The notes under the pieces are model-generated. The model did no database searches. It was not told the DNA's origin and worked only from the letters and a program-made list of their open reading frames with translations. Made by a program: the position numbers and the translations under genes. From Pelodera strongyloides (taxonomy: Eukaryota > Nematoda > Chromadorea > Rhabditida > Rhabditidae): a stretch of 64,000 nucleotides of DNA. Shown in pieces: positions 19,901-32,100 of the stretch (position 1 is the stretch's first letter; each line of letters opens with the position of its first letter). The stretch is taken from NCBI GenBank assembly GCA_036852015.1, contig JAANDG010000341.1, forward strand, positions 1-64,000, given 5' to 3'.

Positions 19901-22794
19901 TTTTTTGCTAAGAATAACGGACGCAGCATACTTTACCGAAGCATTTGAGTGTGTTCTTAATATCAACAGCTGTTTTTTTCCTTTTCTGTCTAAAATGTGT
20001 CTCTTCTGCAGACCAAATTCATGGAAACCTTTGGTGTGCCGGGCCCTCATGGATCTCACTATTTGTTCCACGAAGAAGTGGCCTGTCTTTTTGAAATGGG
20101 AGCAGGAATTGCGTTTGAAAATGGTCGACAACTAGCACTATGCGATGTAAGTTTGGGAGTTTGTTGATTTGTATGAATTAGCATCCTATAAGAATGTTGG
20201 TATGTAACCGCACGTTTTGTTAACAGAATGAGGAGCGGCTGGTTGGTTTAGTATTAATATTGATAAATGGTTTAGTTGAACAATTTGCTTTTACGACAAG
20301 TTGAGTGGTTGAAATCGAAGGAATGCTTTTGCAGATATTCGCAAAAATGGAAATTGATCGTATTCCGTGGATCAAGTACGTGGCCTACCGTTATTTGCGC
20401 AAATGTGGTTTCATTGTTGTGAGGCATAGGTGAGGGGTTTCGGAATTTAAATTGAGATTTCTTTCTTATTTGTATCGTATTTGAATGTCTGTCTGAAGAG
20501 GTTATACTTGGTGTATTCCGTACTCGTCTTCATTGAATTGTGGCTGTTCACCTTGTAGCTATGGCTAGGAACCGTTGCGGGAAAATATATTATATAGCAT
20601 GTCTGTCTTCTCATGAACAACATGTCTGTCAGTGATGTATTTTTTAATCCCGATATAATTTTTCTTCAGAAAACCGACGGATGCCTTGCCCAGCGCTTCT
20701 TCGGCCATGTCTTCGGAATGCAAAGTCTCGAGTTCGCTGTCGACAAGTACTGATGAAGTGAGTAGTTCGGAGAGTGCGACGGTAACTCCATCGACGAGTG
20801 ATGACTCGGCATTTGGAAGTTTAGAAGCTGGCACAGGAACTGTCGTGGTTGATCTCACTATTGACGCCACTCAGACTAAGGATGGCGAGGAGAGAGCTGA
20901 AGCTGATAAGCAGGATGAAGAGCCCATAGCTGATGTGATTGAGCTGGAGGAGATCGACGAGCCTGAGCTCTTGGAAGATGCGGGAGAAAGTTCAACGAGC
21001 ACTGAAGAGCAGGGTGGTGTGGAGGAAAAAGCTAAGGAATCAAAGAACACTCAACGGGCCCCGAGATTCTCGAAGGATTTACTAGATGCTCTGCCTACTT
21101 TGGTGAACGGAAAGTTGAGGTGGGCGACGTAATAATGAGGCGTAACGTGATTTGTGATTTCCCTGTATTATATGCAAATTGTGTTCAGTGTTCACTTTTG
21201 AGTATTTTCGGCTCTGGAGTGGATGGAACACAGTGCATGCTTCTAAACCACGTGCAATATCGCTTTAAGCCTAGCTGGGAGGCTCACTGTTGTTCGAGAA
21301 TTCACCTCATTTAAGTTTAATCTAACATGGTTTCCACTCATTTAGAATGAAAATGCTGGGTGCGCAACCGGAGAATAACCCCCTGGGAATCCCCCTACAA
21401 CTTCCAGAAGAGTTATCTGAAGCTGTGCTTCATATCAGCACGAGGGTAAGTTGATTTTTTTGTATGTCTACAGGTTATAGTCGGTTAAAATTGAAGGATG
21501 AAGCATGTGCTATTTGCGGAAAACACGTTGCATATTCATTGAGTTGCCTAGTTGCGTGTGCCAGACCCAGACCTGCCAGATAGCTAATGAGCATTAATGT
21601 GCAATGTTATTAGCTATACTTAAGGTTCTTATAATCCCGCAAGGAAATTTAAGATTTTAAGGAGGAACTTATGCGAAAGGACAAACGACTCCTCAGCCGA
21701 ACCTTCATTCCACCCTACTGGCCAGATATGAGGGAGCTGAGAAAGAAAGCAAAGAACTGGGAGGAGTATCAGTCAATGAGGAGAGAGGCGATGGATAGAC
21801 TGGCTGAAGAGAGTAGGCAAAGGTGAGAGGAATAGAGAACTAGAGTGAGGTGATGGACTATTATTGTAAGGTGACTCTAATGTACCTTTGTTCTTTCTAA
21901 CTGCGCAATGTTAGTTTGTAGCGTAGTTCCTATCATTTCCTGATTTATCAGATCCCTCTGAAACGTCCATGTGTCCGAAAGCCGTCCGTATGAACTCATC
22001 CTTTATTTTATTCGATGCCTCCGCGGACCAAGGAATAGCTTTTGAACTTGAACACTGTATTGAATGAACCACTCACCCTTGAATAAGGAGCGTGCTCTCC
22101 AATCGCTATATATTATGTAATTATTTGTTTATGTGCAATTGTGTAATATTGCAAACCTTATCGTTCTATTACTGAATATTACTGAACCCGACGGTAGGAA
22201 AATCCTACTTTCTGGGATTTCTGTTGTATCCGTTCTCCTTGAAACATGTCCATTTTAGCTTGCTCTCCTTTTCAGAAAACGTTTGTTGGGCACGCCCCTG
22301 GTTGGACGTGCGGCTATTGATTTTGATGTCTATCACCCGGGAACGTTTCTACAATCACTGGTCACTCCGCCAGCATTTAGAGTTATGGTTATCGAGTGAG
22401 TTTTCATTTTTTTTTGCTCGTATTAGGAGAAAGTACGGTATCCAACGAAACTGTGTGCGTTTTGAAGAGGTGAAACAAGATTGCTTCTTTGACTAATAGT
22501 ATCAAACTAGTATGCTCTCAGGAACTGAATTTGATGTGCACGCATGAGGGCATATGCATAATCTGACAATCAGAGCCTGGCGTTTTATTTATTGTTTTGT
22601 ATTTATCAGCCATTTGGATTTGACATTCCAGAGCCAATCACCGAGTGAAACATTTGAATCGTCTTATTGGTGGAATGGAGGGACGGTTTGTATTGGTGGC
22701 TGTGGCGGGAAATATGGTATCTTTCCTGGAACAATCTGGAAAACCAATCGATATCTGGTCTTTACAGCAAGTGTCTGCCGATAATGTGTCCTAA
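16988..22794 (+). CDS. tsen-54: tRNA-splicing endonuclease subunit Sen54 homologue
   Basis: Ten exons give 1605 nt and 534 residues, close to human TSEN54: 16988-17197, 19392-19498, 19685-19748, 20012-20146, 20335-20429, 20670-21119, 21346-21445, 21662-21822, 22276-22395, 22632-22794. Phases agree at every junction. After an acidic, Pro-rich start and an RG-rich stretch (FRGRGGFRFGRG), residues about 105-195 match the Sen54 N-terminal domain: KFMETFG, then HYLFHEEVACLFEMG and KYVAYRYLRKCGFIVVRH. A long Ser/Thr/Glu-rich linker follows (exon 6). The C-terminal domain includes IDFDVYHPGTF and FRVMVIE, ending FVLVAVAGNMVSFLEQ. TSEN54 is the structural partner in the nuclear TSEN2-34-15-54 complex that cuts tRNA introns. 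The donor of exon 1 (ACT|GTAACT) is weak and was chosen by phase. Intron 1 (about 2.2 kb) holds tandem repeats. Confidence 0.9.
17805..18720 (+). repeat. About 240-bp tandem repeat, four units, in TSEN54 intron 1
   Basis: Each unit carries TCTGGCAGCGGCA (diverged in some), a GTGGATGATACGCCGC block, GGGCTATATAAGCTAGG and a downstream ACCTATACCAATATCAAACA stretch. TATATAAGC recurs near 17863, 18094, 18338 and 18594 (spacing about 231-256 bp). Units have diverged by small indels. No ORF is conserved. Confidence 0.8.
19020..19160. repeat. Dispersed repeat shared with 55030-55170
   Basis: Words such as GAGCGTAACGCACATCATCC, here on the plus strand, recur on the minus strand near 55090-55125 with the same flanking order. 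It is a dispersed element inside TSEN54 intron 1. Confidence 0.55.
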
Positions 22795-23772
22795 TTTTAA
22801 GCGGTATAATGCGTGGTTTGTGAAGCGTATGATCTATAATGTGCTTTTCCGGAAGGCACGGGCGTGGAGCTTTGTATGCAATACATGGGAATGCGTCATA
22901 ATTTACAAAACCACGTGTCATTACGCATTAAAGGTGTGTTTTAACGTCGTTTTAGGTTTTATATATCACATGTGCATCAGCATGTTTTATGTTTTGTGAC
23001 TCATATCACAGTGCTTCATCTCATCTGCTTGTTTTTTTAGTTTTATTATTGAAAAGCATTCATGTTTTTGCTTTGTTCTCATTTGCTGCTAGTTAAATTT
23101 CTTTGGTAATGTTGGTTTGTTTTTTGTTACATAGTTTCTTTAATGGTCTACTATTTGCCTACGTACGATACTTTAAATCTAAACTGTTCAATTTTTTATT
23201 GTCGTAGTTTTTTTTTTGATAAAACAGAGATATATGTCGGGTCTGCGGTCGGGAGTCAATTGAATTCTAGCGCTTGATGAATTACATCAGGTAGAGTAGG
23301 CGACTGTGAACAAAGTTAACTTACCATATTTCTGAACTAGTTTTTGACGTTTGCTGGTTTGCACTTTTCTTCTGTGGACCCCTTTATTCTACCTGGTTTG
23401 GCACGGCTAGATTCGTATGTTGATGTTGCTGCTATTTTTGTATTCTTAGTTTCAAACTTTTTTTTATGCTTTCCAGTAAAAAAATTTTTATTGAAACTTG
23501 TACAATTCCGAGGAAAAAAAGGTGAAAGACGGCGGAGCATGGTATCATATGTACAAATAAATCAAATATAATAATAGTAGTCATAAAATTAATCAAGTAA
23601 CGTGGTTTTTGAAAGTTATAGGTTTGCTGAAATAATGTAGAGAGATATCACCCAAATATGAGTTTATGTGAGGTTTAATTTAATTGAGAAGTACTGTAAT
23701 ATCGGGAGGTGAATTATTGCTCCAGGATTCCAAATGTATAAAATATGCTTGGTTTCTAGGTTACAGATTTAG
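22795..23772. other. Convergent intergenic region after TSEN54
   Basis: No further coding exon is supported. It holds the presumed TSEN54 3' UTR and that of the convergent gene on the minus strand (stop at 23773). AATAAA-like words occur near 23560. Confidence 0.5.
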
Positions 23773-24241
23773 CTACAGTACCCTTCTTGATCTGGCTGGC
23801 AAGAAAACTTTCGGATGAATTGGTTTTTCAAGCGAAAATATGGAAGGGGAATATAATTTCAACCTTTCTTCCAGTTCCTTCATTTCTGATACGAGTTCCT
23901 CGTCGTCTTTAGTTGGAGATTTCTCGACCTTAAATTGAGAACTTGGTGAAGGTTTCATTTTAAAGCGGCATGGCATGTGGTTTCGAGTTGAGATGTGTGA
24001 ATAACTGAATGTGCACCCTTTGTTTATACGTAAATTTCTGTGCCACATGCGTCTGTACAGTAATGCGTGGTGACGCAGTTGGCGTTTGAAAGCCTCGTTT
24101 GATACCACTTCAAACTTAATTCTTGTTTTTACTTCAAGGGAAAGTCAACATTGTATCTTTTCGGTGGTTAGCTTATTACCAAAATAATGAATTCAAAATT
24201 CTTACTCTGTCTACAATCGCTTCTCCCAGTTTCTCACTCAT
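23773..24241 (-). CDS. Unknown basic 125-residue protein
   Basis: Exon 1 (24241-24206) encodes MSEKLGEAIVDR. It joins in phase 0, by donor AGA|GTAAGA and acceptor AGAATTAAG, to exon 2 (24114-23773), which starts FEVVSNEAFKRQ. The product is 125 residues and strongly basic in its middle (RHHALLYRRMWHRNLR). It has a Glu/Lys-rich, probably helical segment (DDEELVSEMKELEERLKL) near residue 85 and ends PARSRRVL. There is no signal peptide or membrane segment. I do not recognise the family. Its size and charge would suit a small mitochondrial or nucleic-acid-associated protein, but that is inference. It is convergent with TSEN54. A short exon 1 with good splice sites and an open second exon support a real gene. 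Confidence 0.6.
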
Positions 24242-24544
24242 TGGGTAGATTCCTGTCTTTTGGGGACTACGAAGAAGACCGCCTGGGAACGGAGAGTTTA
24301 GGATTTGAATAATTCAATGTAGGCTTTATCACTCGATATTCTTTGAGAAGCCGGTGTAGTCTGTAGTCTGCGCCTTCAGTGGCGAGAACCTGGCGAGTGC
24401 CTGGCGAATGATGGGCGAAAGAGGAAATTGCGTGCCACGAGGACGGCGCGCAATTTTTACTCGTGACGCAACGCAAAAACTGCGTTGATTACTCGCAAAG
24501 CTATAGTGATATCGAATCCGTATTTGGGCTTTCTTTCCCATTCA
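24242..24544. other. Short intergenic stretch
   Basis: No gene is supported. It contains a GC-richer patch with GGCGAGTGCCTGGCGAATG-type internal repeats at 24375-24430, similar in style to 31740-31800. Confidence 0.4.
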
Positions 24545-24715
24545 AAGCGAAATACCGGCCGGTTTTTGAAACGCATCGTGGAGAATTGAATTCTTACGTA
24601 TTTATGCTAATTTACTCGAGTTTAGCTCGATTTTTTATTCTAATTTATGTTGCATAAGCAGCATAAGAATGCTGGTCAACTCGATTTGTTTCAAAAACCG
24701 GCCGGTATTTCGCTT
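24545..24715. mobile_element. MITE family 1 copy overlapping an alternative last exon
   Basis: Inverted ends AAGCGAAATACCGGCCGG and its complement; TA flanks the right side (CA on the left). The right end (plus coordinates) is read through in frame by the Gly/Tyr-rich exon at 24844-24645. Confidence 0.85.
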
Positions 24716-24844
24716 TAATAAACGCACCGTAACCGTAGCCTCCATATGGGTTGTACGTTCCGAGTCCTCTGCCGTATAGAGAAGAGAGTCCTCCTCCGTA
24801 GAGACCGCCACCGTATAAGGGGTTCATACCCATGCCCATTCCGC
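24645..24844 (-). CDS. Alternative Gly/Tyr-rich terminal exon with MITE-derived tail
   Basis: The acceptor TATTCACGCAG opens a 200-nt exon in phase 1, the same phase as the ends of exons 3 and 4 of the gene at 25138-27354. It could therefore replace that gene's last exon. It encodes GMGMGMNPLYGGG then LGTYNPYGGYGYGAF. At 24715 the frame crosses into the MITE terminal repeat and continues as [13 protein letters not shown] to a stop at 24645. About 22 residues therefore come from the transposon. It may also be a decayed extra exon left by duplication. No start codon or signal peptide lies directly upstream, so it is not an independent gene. Confidence 0.5.
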
Positions 24845-25137
24845 CTGCGTGAATAATATTACAATATTAATTAATACGATAATTTATAATTCCCTCCTTT
24901 ATAACTAGAATGTAATTCAAATGATTGCTAATGATTAGTTATACAAATTTCGATCGTTCAATGGAGCATACGTGCTATGTAGGCCAGAGTTGTCAAACAT
25001 TTCTATGAGCACAGATACAATGCAAAAATGAAAATTGAAAAAGTACAAATGGGTAACTGGCTGAATCATAATATCCCAGTATTTGTTGGTTGCGCGCAAC
25101 TATTCCCAATACATACAACATTTTTTTCATTCTCAAA

Positions 25138-27354
25138 TTACTTATCAAAGCTACCGTATGTGCCTAGAGATCCAGTACCTGTACCTGTACCGTACATTGA
25201 TGTCATTGCCGGATTGCCTGTGCCTGAATTACTATACAATAAAATAGGGTGAACACTACAGAAAATAATCTAGGGAAATATCTACTACAATAAAGGCAGA
25301 AGTACAAAAAAAACGTAACAAAGCTACGAAGCTGTGCTGGTGATATAACAAAATCCATTTGCAAATTTAACTAAAGACCCACAAATAAAATGTAAAAAGT
25401 GAGAAAGTGGCCAGAAAATATGCAAAGTTTGGGTATCACAATAATTCCTGGCTTATATAGCATAGAAAAATTTAGTCGTAGTTGCTGCCCTGATGCTGAA
25501 GTACCATTATTATTTCCATTTGCCAACTGGCAGGTTCCACAAGATAATTTGCATAATTGTTGTATGTGTTGATTGAGAGCACAGTGTCCCGTGGACGCCA
25601 GTATTTCGCAATCAGTAGTAGAATCCTGACAGAGATTCGCAGAAGAGGGAGCTAGATATTCCCTGGCACTAAATATGCTAATTTTTGGAAGAAAATCAAT
25701 CGCCATAATTCCATTTGCGGTTACCAGAAAGTCGAGAGCAGAACGCAGGCAAACTGGAGTGAAATCAAGGATGTCACAGAAAATCTGTCTGTCGCCTACA
25801 ACTTGGTGACCATTGCTGGCGGTATTCGAAAAAAATCTGTTGCAAATGATTAGGATAAACAAAAACTCAGAACTGCCGACAAAAGTTTCCTCTTTCGTGG
25901 GTTTACAAATAGATGCCAAGAATTGGCATTATTAAAGGTAAGAAACAAACCCCTCCGTCTCATTTGGGGTATCACCATCACGTATGACTATTCCGATTCC
26001 TTCTCCTGTACGTCCTATGCGGGGGTTTATTCTTTTTATAGATTAAATAAACAAACAAAACTTTTAAAAATGCTGCTAGTGCTACCTATTGAATAGTCAA
26101 TGAACTAAACAGTGCAAAAAAAACCGAAGAAAAATTGTGCAAACTAAACCGTGATGGCATTAGAATCCCGGCAATGACTCTTTATAAATAAGATAAAAAT
26201 TTAAAATGTAAGTAATAAAACAGTCTAATTAAAACTCACTTATTCCCGTGTATGGATATCCTGAGTATCCTCCGTAGCCTCCATACATGGAGTAGGGATT
26301 CATGTACATTGAGGACATACCCATGCCAGGGTACATACCACCGTAGCCGAGGTTTCCAAGTCCACCATAGCCACCATAGCCACCATAGCCTAGACCGCCG
26401 AGCCCTGCTCCGTATCCTCCTAGGCCACCATAGCCCATTCCGCCCATTCCACCGTAACCCATTCCCGGGTAGCCACCGTAGCCCATCCCACCCATGGCTC
26501 CCAGTCCACCACCGTAGCCCATTCCCATGCCACCATATCCTGAGCCACCGTAGCCCATAGCACCATAGCCTCCCATACCGTAACCTCCCCTCATGTTCCA
26601 TGGACAGTAATATGAGGAACCTGAATTAAACAATGTACCGAATTATTTGAAATGTCATTCGCTTTACTGAAAACTTGTTTGAATTTGGTCAGATCACTGT
26701 TTTGTTAGAATATTGAGTATGTAATATGTTGGTTACTATCATTAAAGCGAAATACCGGCCGGTTTTTGAAAGACATCGTGGGCAACTGAATTCTTACGTA
26801 TTTATGCTATACTCGAATTTAGCTCGATTTTTTTATTCTAATTTATGTTTATTTGCGTAAGCTGCATAGGGATGCTGGTGTACGCGCTGTGTTGAAAAAC
26901 CGGCAGGTATTTCGCTTTAAATTTATATCATAGGGTAAAATCAGTTCCGGCAAATTGAGCGCATTCAACTCCATAATTAATAACCAGTACAAAAATAACT
27001 CACCAAGTCCCCCAAGTGGGAAAGTGTATGGACTATACAATTGGGCATTTGAAAATCCTATGAAGGAAATGAACGAGATTACTGAAAGAAAGAAAATTAC
27101 AAGCTAGATGAACAAGCTAAGAAAGTATATTTGCCAAAAAAATAATCAATGCATCTCAGTACACGTGAAGGGTTGCAAGCACCTCCAAATTTGGTTCAAG
27201 TTTTCAAATTTGAGGGTGCCTGCTGAGCACATTTTTGAAATGTACTATGTATATGTAGTATACCCTTCTATTCAATAAAAGTAGCTAAGGGCTAAGGCCC
27301 TACACATTTAGTTATTTAACTTTACTGGAATAACCTACCGCATAACTTGAGCAT
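25138..27354 (-). CDS. Secreted Gly/Tyr-rich protein with a ShKT domain
   Basis: Five exons, 27354-27339, 27081-27004, 26620-26240, 25651-25505 and 25223-25138, total 708 nt (235 residues). All internal junctions are in phase 1. Residues 1-18 form a signal peptide split by intron 1 (MLKLCVISFISFIGFSNA). A short linker (QLYSPYTFPLGG) leads into a 127-residue Gly/Tyr/Met repeat of GYGG and GMGY units (exon 3). Exon 4 encodes a six-cysteine ShKT (SXC) domain: C-x6-C-x8-C-x9-C-x3-C-x2-C, ending SCGTC. The tail (MTSMYGTGTGTGSLGTYGS) is Gly/Thr-rich. ShKT domains are common in nematode secreted enzymes, mucins and cuticle or surface proteins, and Gly/Tyr repeats occur in cuticle proteins and caenacin-like peptides. 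I infer an extracellular structural or defence protein. The donor of exon 4 (G|GTACTT) is weak. The exon at 24844-24645 is a possible alternative end. Confidence 0.7.
26745..26917. mobile_element. MITE family 1 copy in intron
   Basis: Complete copy, AAGCGAAATACCGGCCGG to GGTATTTCGCTT, flanked by TA. It lies in intron 2 of the Gly/Tyr-ShKT gene. Confidence 0.85.
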
Positions 27355-27576
27355 GGCAGAGATATCACAAAAATGTAGAGATCGCAATATCTGATGTTAT
27401 TCGTTCTCAGTCGGTAGCCAGTTCTGCTTTTCCTATACTTATATTCTTCTTTTTATCACTTTTGGCTTTTCGCTCTAAACTATTGTATTTGTTCGCTTTC
27501 AAGCATTGAGCGGCTAATCTTCTGTGTTGAATGGGTACATTGTAACATTGCAGAAAGAGTTGCACAACCAGAAATA

Positions 27577-27838
27577 ATGGGGTTTCCAAGTATGGCCGAT
27601 TTTCCTTCCAAGTATAGAAACAATTACCGTAGTTTGGCACTACACGATCATATCTACAGGCAGTTTTTACGACCGATCGCCACGGGACCATTTGTTCGAC
27701 AACTAATTAGCTTTGATGGCTGATTTTCTATAATGCGGATGTGTCAAAATTACGCAAAATTACGGTAGATTGGCACACTATTTTGCAATTGATACTTGGA
27801 AGGAAAACACACGGTTTTTGGCATACTTGGAAACCCCA
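27577..27838. mobile_element. Foldback element (GGGTTTCCAAGTAT ends)
   Basis: Left and right halves are reverse complements with interruptions: CTTCCAAGTAT, TTACCGTAGTTTGGCAC and their complements. The order is mirrored around about 27710. Confidence 0.6.
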
Positions 27839-28148
27839 TAAAGGAAATCCCTAAAAATTACATTGTGTGTAGAAAATACATGAAAATACTAAAATGCTTT
27901 CCTTTTGTAAAAGGGCAAATTCTTTAGAAAGTAAATTAATTGGGCATCCAACAAGTTACTGAACCTATGCTTACCGGCCAAAGTATCCCATTCATCGAGT
28001 GGCTTAGCAGTGCATGCTCAATTAATAGATACGAACATTATCATTATTCAAACCATTAGTGTGACCAAAAAGTGAACAATTTTTCTCAATGCGATCAATT
28101 CGACGTAGAGCCCAAAAACCGTATTTTGTATATGGGGGAAACCTGAGG

Positions 28149-28322
28149 CCGTATTCACCACTCCGTTTACCCCTGGAGAAAACTGTCTCTCGGAGAAAAT
28201 TTACCTAGAAAGCGAGATTATGTCACAAAATTTGCATTCACCAGTCACTCTCCTTCCCGAAAAATGCGTTCCAAAAGTTTTGTCTCTAGAGAAATGTTTA
28301 CCCTTGAGTGGTGAATACGGGC
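28149..28322. mobile_element. Foldback element (GTATTCACCACTC ends)
   Basis: The ends CCGTATTCACCACTC and GAGTGGTGAATACGG are inverted. A related half occurs near 63764-63858 (GAGTGGTGAATACG and GGGAGTGGTAGACACGG). Confidence 0.6.
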
Positions 28323-28709
28323 TCTGAGTCTGATAACTTATCCTTTTTTCACCGTTGAATTGAAACACAACCGAAAAAAAAATAATAATTACGGTAATAA
28401 GTGAAAGTTGAGGCCGCAACCGAATCGTGTACTTTCACTGAATTATGTGTTATTTGTGCGCATGGGATTGTAAAACTTTGCTGATTCGGGATTACCGTTG
28501 CCGGACCGGTACCCGCACTAGTGCGCGCACCGGGCGGATTGGCCGCCGGACTTATCCGCCCTCTCAGCCGCCCCGTGCGATATATCCTATTGAACAATAG
28601 AGTAGATATACTGGTTTGGAAGGAAGTATTACATAACACGGGAAAAGGGAAAATGATGCGAAACGTGGTTGCAAAGTAGCAAAGTGGAATCGTATATGAT
28701 CGAGGGATT

Positions 28710-28888
28710 GAAATATGAAATACTGCCGGTTTTTGAACCGCATCTCAAGTACTTGCATTACTATGCATTTATGCAGAGTGGGGTCTAATTGGGGTCGTGC
28801 TTTTATTCTAATTTTTGCTCATTTGCATGTGCTGCATAAGAAAACAGGTGTACGCAGTGCGTTTCAAAACCCGGCCCGTATTTCGCTT
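28710..28888. mobile_element. MITE family 1 copy (left end degenerate)
   Basis: The right end GTATTTCGCTT is intact and flanked by TA. The left end is diverged (ATGAAATACTGCCGGTTTTT). Confidence 0.75.
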
Positions 28889-29120
28889 TAAATTGAAATC
28901 TCATCTGTGCGAAGACCAAGACATCAAGGGAATCGAGGAAAGTAAGAATATTGTTTTGACTCATTTGACTCAGCGTTGATGGACCACATACATTTCGAGA
29001 ACGCTTAATTTACATGCGCGAATTATTTTCATGGCTTTTGGTTTTTTTGAATAGCTTCCGGATATACAATATTAACAACATTTTATTCTCCAACACTCTT
29101 CTGTCAAAATTCCGTTCCAT

Positions 29121-32100
29121 TCAGAACAAGGTTATCTTAATCCTTGACGACTTCAGCGTGTTTGAGTTGGCTGATGAGGCGCGCGAATTGCTTGTAATTG
29201 TGGAAACAGCTGATGAACTTCGGAGTGTACGGTACTTCTTGTGACATGGAGCTACGAGATTGAGGACACTGTTACGCACCTGCAACATTCATTTTTAGAA
29301 TAGAATTCGCAACGAATGATATTGATTTTTGTATCGAACTTTTTGTAGAGCTCAATCAGTATCTTCGGTTTTTCGCACAAAAATGTTCTTGAATTATGGT
29401 TGCATTTATATTCTTCTGGTGTCATTCACAATCAGGAATGTTTAAATGTTTAGTTAATTAGACTCTTAGAAAGAGCGCAACACCATAAGAGACGATGAAA
29501 GAATTCGATAGTTGTTCGATCGTTCATGCTGATGCACTTCATTTCATGTATTACCCTTGGGCAATCACTGCAGATATAACATCATGTGTTGATGCAATTA
29601 GATCGTTGATCTATATTACCCTTGGGTAAGCATCGTGTTTCTCTGATATAAAAATATGAGAGAAACGCGATTTCTACAATGGTTGCCCAAGGGTAATATA
29701 CATCAACGATATTTATAGTATGTACCTCATTGCTTGTCGTAAAGAAGAAAACGGGAAAAGTGAAGCAATTCATGCTACTGATTCCTCTTTGCAAAAGGTA
29801 CATTAGAAAGGCTGTCGAACTATCGACCATGATGTAGGTTTGTGCGATTGAGAGCACAGAACAACACTGAAAGTGAGATTTGTATTGAAAATGTAGAAGT
29901 TGTCCAAATAATTGAATGTGCTTGCAGTTTAACAGCTTTGCAGTTGAACTTCAGTTTAGCCTCTTGGAGGCAGTCTGTGTGGTGCTAGTAACAGAATCAT
30001 TATTCTCACAATAAGTCCTACAGAAAGCTCCGTCCTGTTATACGTAAAGCTATGCGCCTTTCAAAGTAGGCATGCGGGTGTGAGCATGTTATATACTTTT
30101 GAGACCCTGGAGGCCCTGTAACTCTTTTATTTTTTGAAATCCGCAGCCAGTTCTCCATGATTCGTAGTTAAAAAAAACTAACCATGAAGCGCGATGTTTG
30201 CGCCGGCGCATATTTCCCATTTTACAACGCGAAACTTGGCTCCAGTGCCGCACCAGATTTGGGTGGGGTGCCGCACCAAAAAAGTGGGGTGCGCCGCTAG
30301 TCCTGCACCCCCCCCCCCCCGAATAGAAAGTACAGGTGCGGCACCCCGACCGAGTTTCCCCAGTGTAGTCATCGACATTCATATAACTAACAATGACTTA
30401 CGAAATATGACAGATATATCATGGCGGATTGTCTGAGAAGGCGCACTTCGACAGCTTCATTACAACAACCGTGTCCTTCTTTTTCTTTTCTTTTATTTGA
30501 AACAAGGTCCTTTCTCTGCCTTCGAAGGATCACGAATAGAAGTAAATAACAAATGAGGGTTAGAAGGGGAACTGAGTAGAAAACATACGTGATGATCTGC
30601 AAGCAAACCGAGTGGTTTACACAAGGAAAAGAAGTTATGCACTTTACACTTTACACTTACACACTTACCTATGTATGTGCCTAAATACATTGATACATAC
30701 GTATTTTAAGTCAATAAGGTTTTTGGCAGTTCCCTGCATCATTAGTGGATAATAAAATGATACTCAAAAAGGACAGCGGTCCTGTGTTACAGCTTTCGAC
30801 ATGTAGTGAAGAATTGATATTATTTTAATAATTAATGATGAATAATTTTCCAATATGTTTACAAAATGCCTCTTTACAAAATCAACCTGGTATAGAAGAA
30901 CTGCAATTTCCTGCTGGGCGTTATCACAAACATCGACAAAAATGCCATACATATCCACTGAAATGTTCACGTTGATTACGTTTGCTCTTGGCCAGTGCAC
31001 TATCTAATTAGCCCCGAAAATTAAATTATTCAAATATATACCGTATTCCCTGCGACATCCTAGTACGGTAACTGTGGTGACGGGTAGAATAGTCCCCAGC
31101 CAGCCAATTGCAATTGCCACGTAAGTTGACTTACTGAAGTGAATACATATTAAACGATTTAAATCTATCTATGTATTTTTTTTCACCAACACGTCTTGCT
31201 ATGCTATGTATACCCATAAAAACAAAAGACTACACGCTATAGTGTCTTTCCCATTGATTTGGCGAACAGTACTTTTGGACATTTACCGTAAGTAGGATAT
31301 TCTAAACTAACTTATTTCTATTCCTAACACAAACCTTCCGAATAATTTCTGCGCGAGGTCTTTGCTAGCGAACACGACAAAACGGTTGACTGCCATAATG
31401 AGGATGAATATTAAGGTTCCGTATTCTGAGAATGTTTCCAGCGAGGGCATTATACAGTCGAAAGGGGCTGGGAGAACTCCCGTTTTTCCCAGATAAAGAG
31501 CCGGGAGCACATTGACCCATTGGATTAGCTGATAGAGAAGGTTGCATAACACAACTTGCCAGACGATCTTGTAGAACGGGTACTGGAATGATACTTGAAT
31601 AATATAGATTTACACTCTTATTTTAACCCACATCCTCTTCCGTTCATGATGTCACTATTTCAATGTGAAACGCGGCGATAAAACAAGTTCAAGTACGCCT
31701 ACTACACCATATTTATGGTTAGCCTGCGCCGGACTGGTGCAAGTTCTCGCGAGTTCGCCCACGTTTCGGGGCAACATGGCGAAGGCGGGCCAACTCGCCG
31801 CGCAACTTTGGCGATTTCAACATTTTCAACCAGTCTTCGCTCTAGGTTTTTGCATGCGCACCACCCGAGTTTCGACTCAAATATTGCCGCTAAACCACGG
31901 CGCACCTAACCACTGTTTACTAGGAAGTTCAAAGAACACTCACGGATAATGTTTGCCTGTTTTTGATCAGTGCAATTGCCAGGAGTACGTTGAATATGAC
32001 AGCGAATAGATCGAGTACTGTGAGGCTTCCGAGACCCAGGCATTTGGCAACATTCCACTCTTTGGCGTCCGTTCCGTTCCATGTCCCTCCGGAACCCAAG

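Larger units (their letters stand above)
27355..28700. other. Intergenic region with two foldback elements
   Basis: No gene is supported. Positions 27577-27838 form an imperfect inverted repeat (GGGTTTCCAAGTATGGCC... and its complement around TTACCGTAG). Positions 28149-28322 form another, with ends GCCGTATTCACCACTC and GAGTGGTGAATACGG. Apparent reading frames in this stretch lie inside these repeats. Confidence 0.6.

Noticed and set aside
25371..25919. A 182-codon continuous minus-strand frame as one exon around the ShKT domain
   Set aside because: Only the middle (25651-25505) is bounded by splice sites of the right phase. The flanks are hydrophobic intronic sequence.
26252..26560. Ser/His/Arg-rich frame on the plus strand opposite the Gly/Tyr repeat
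   Set aside because: It is the antisense shadow of the repetitive coding exon 26240-26620.
27407..27691. A 94-codon minus-strand open frame
   Set aside because: It lies inside the foldback element 27577-27838 and its flank, with no splice context or family resemblance.
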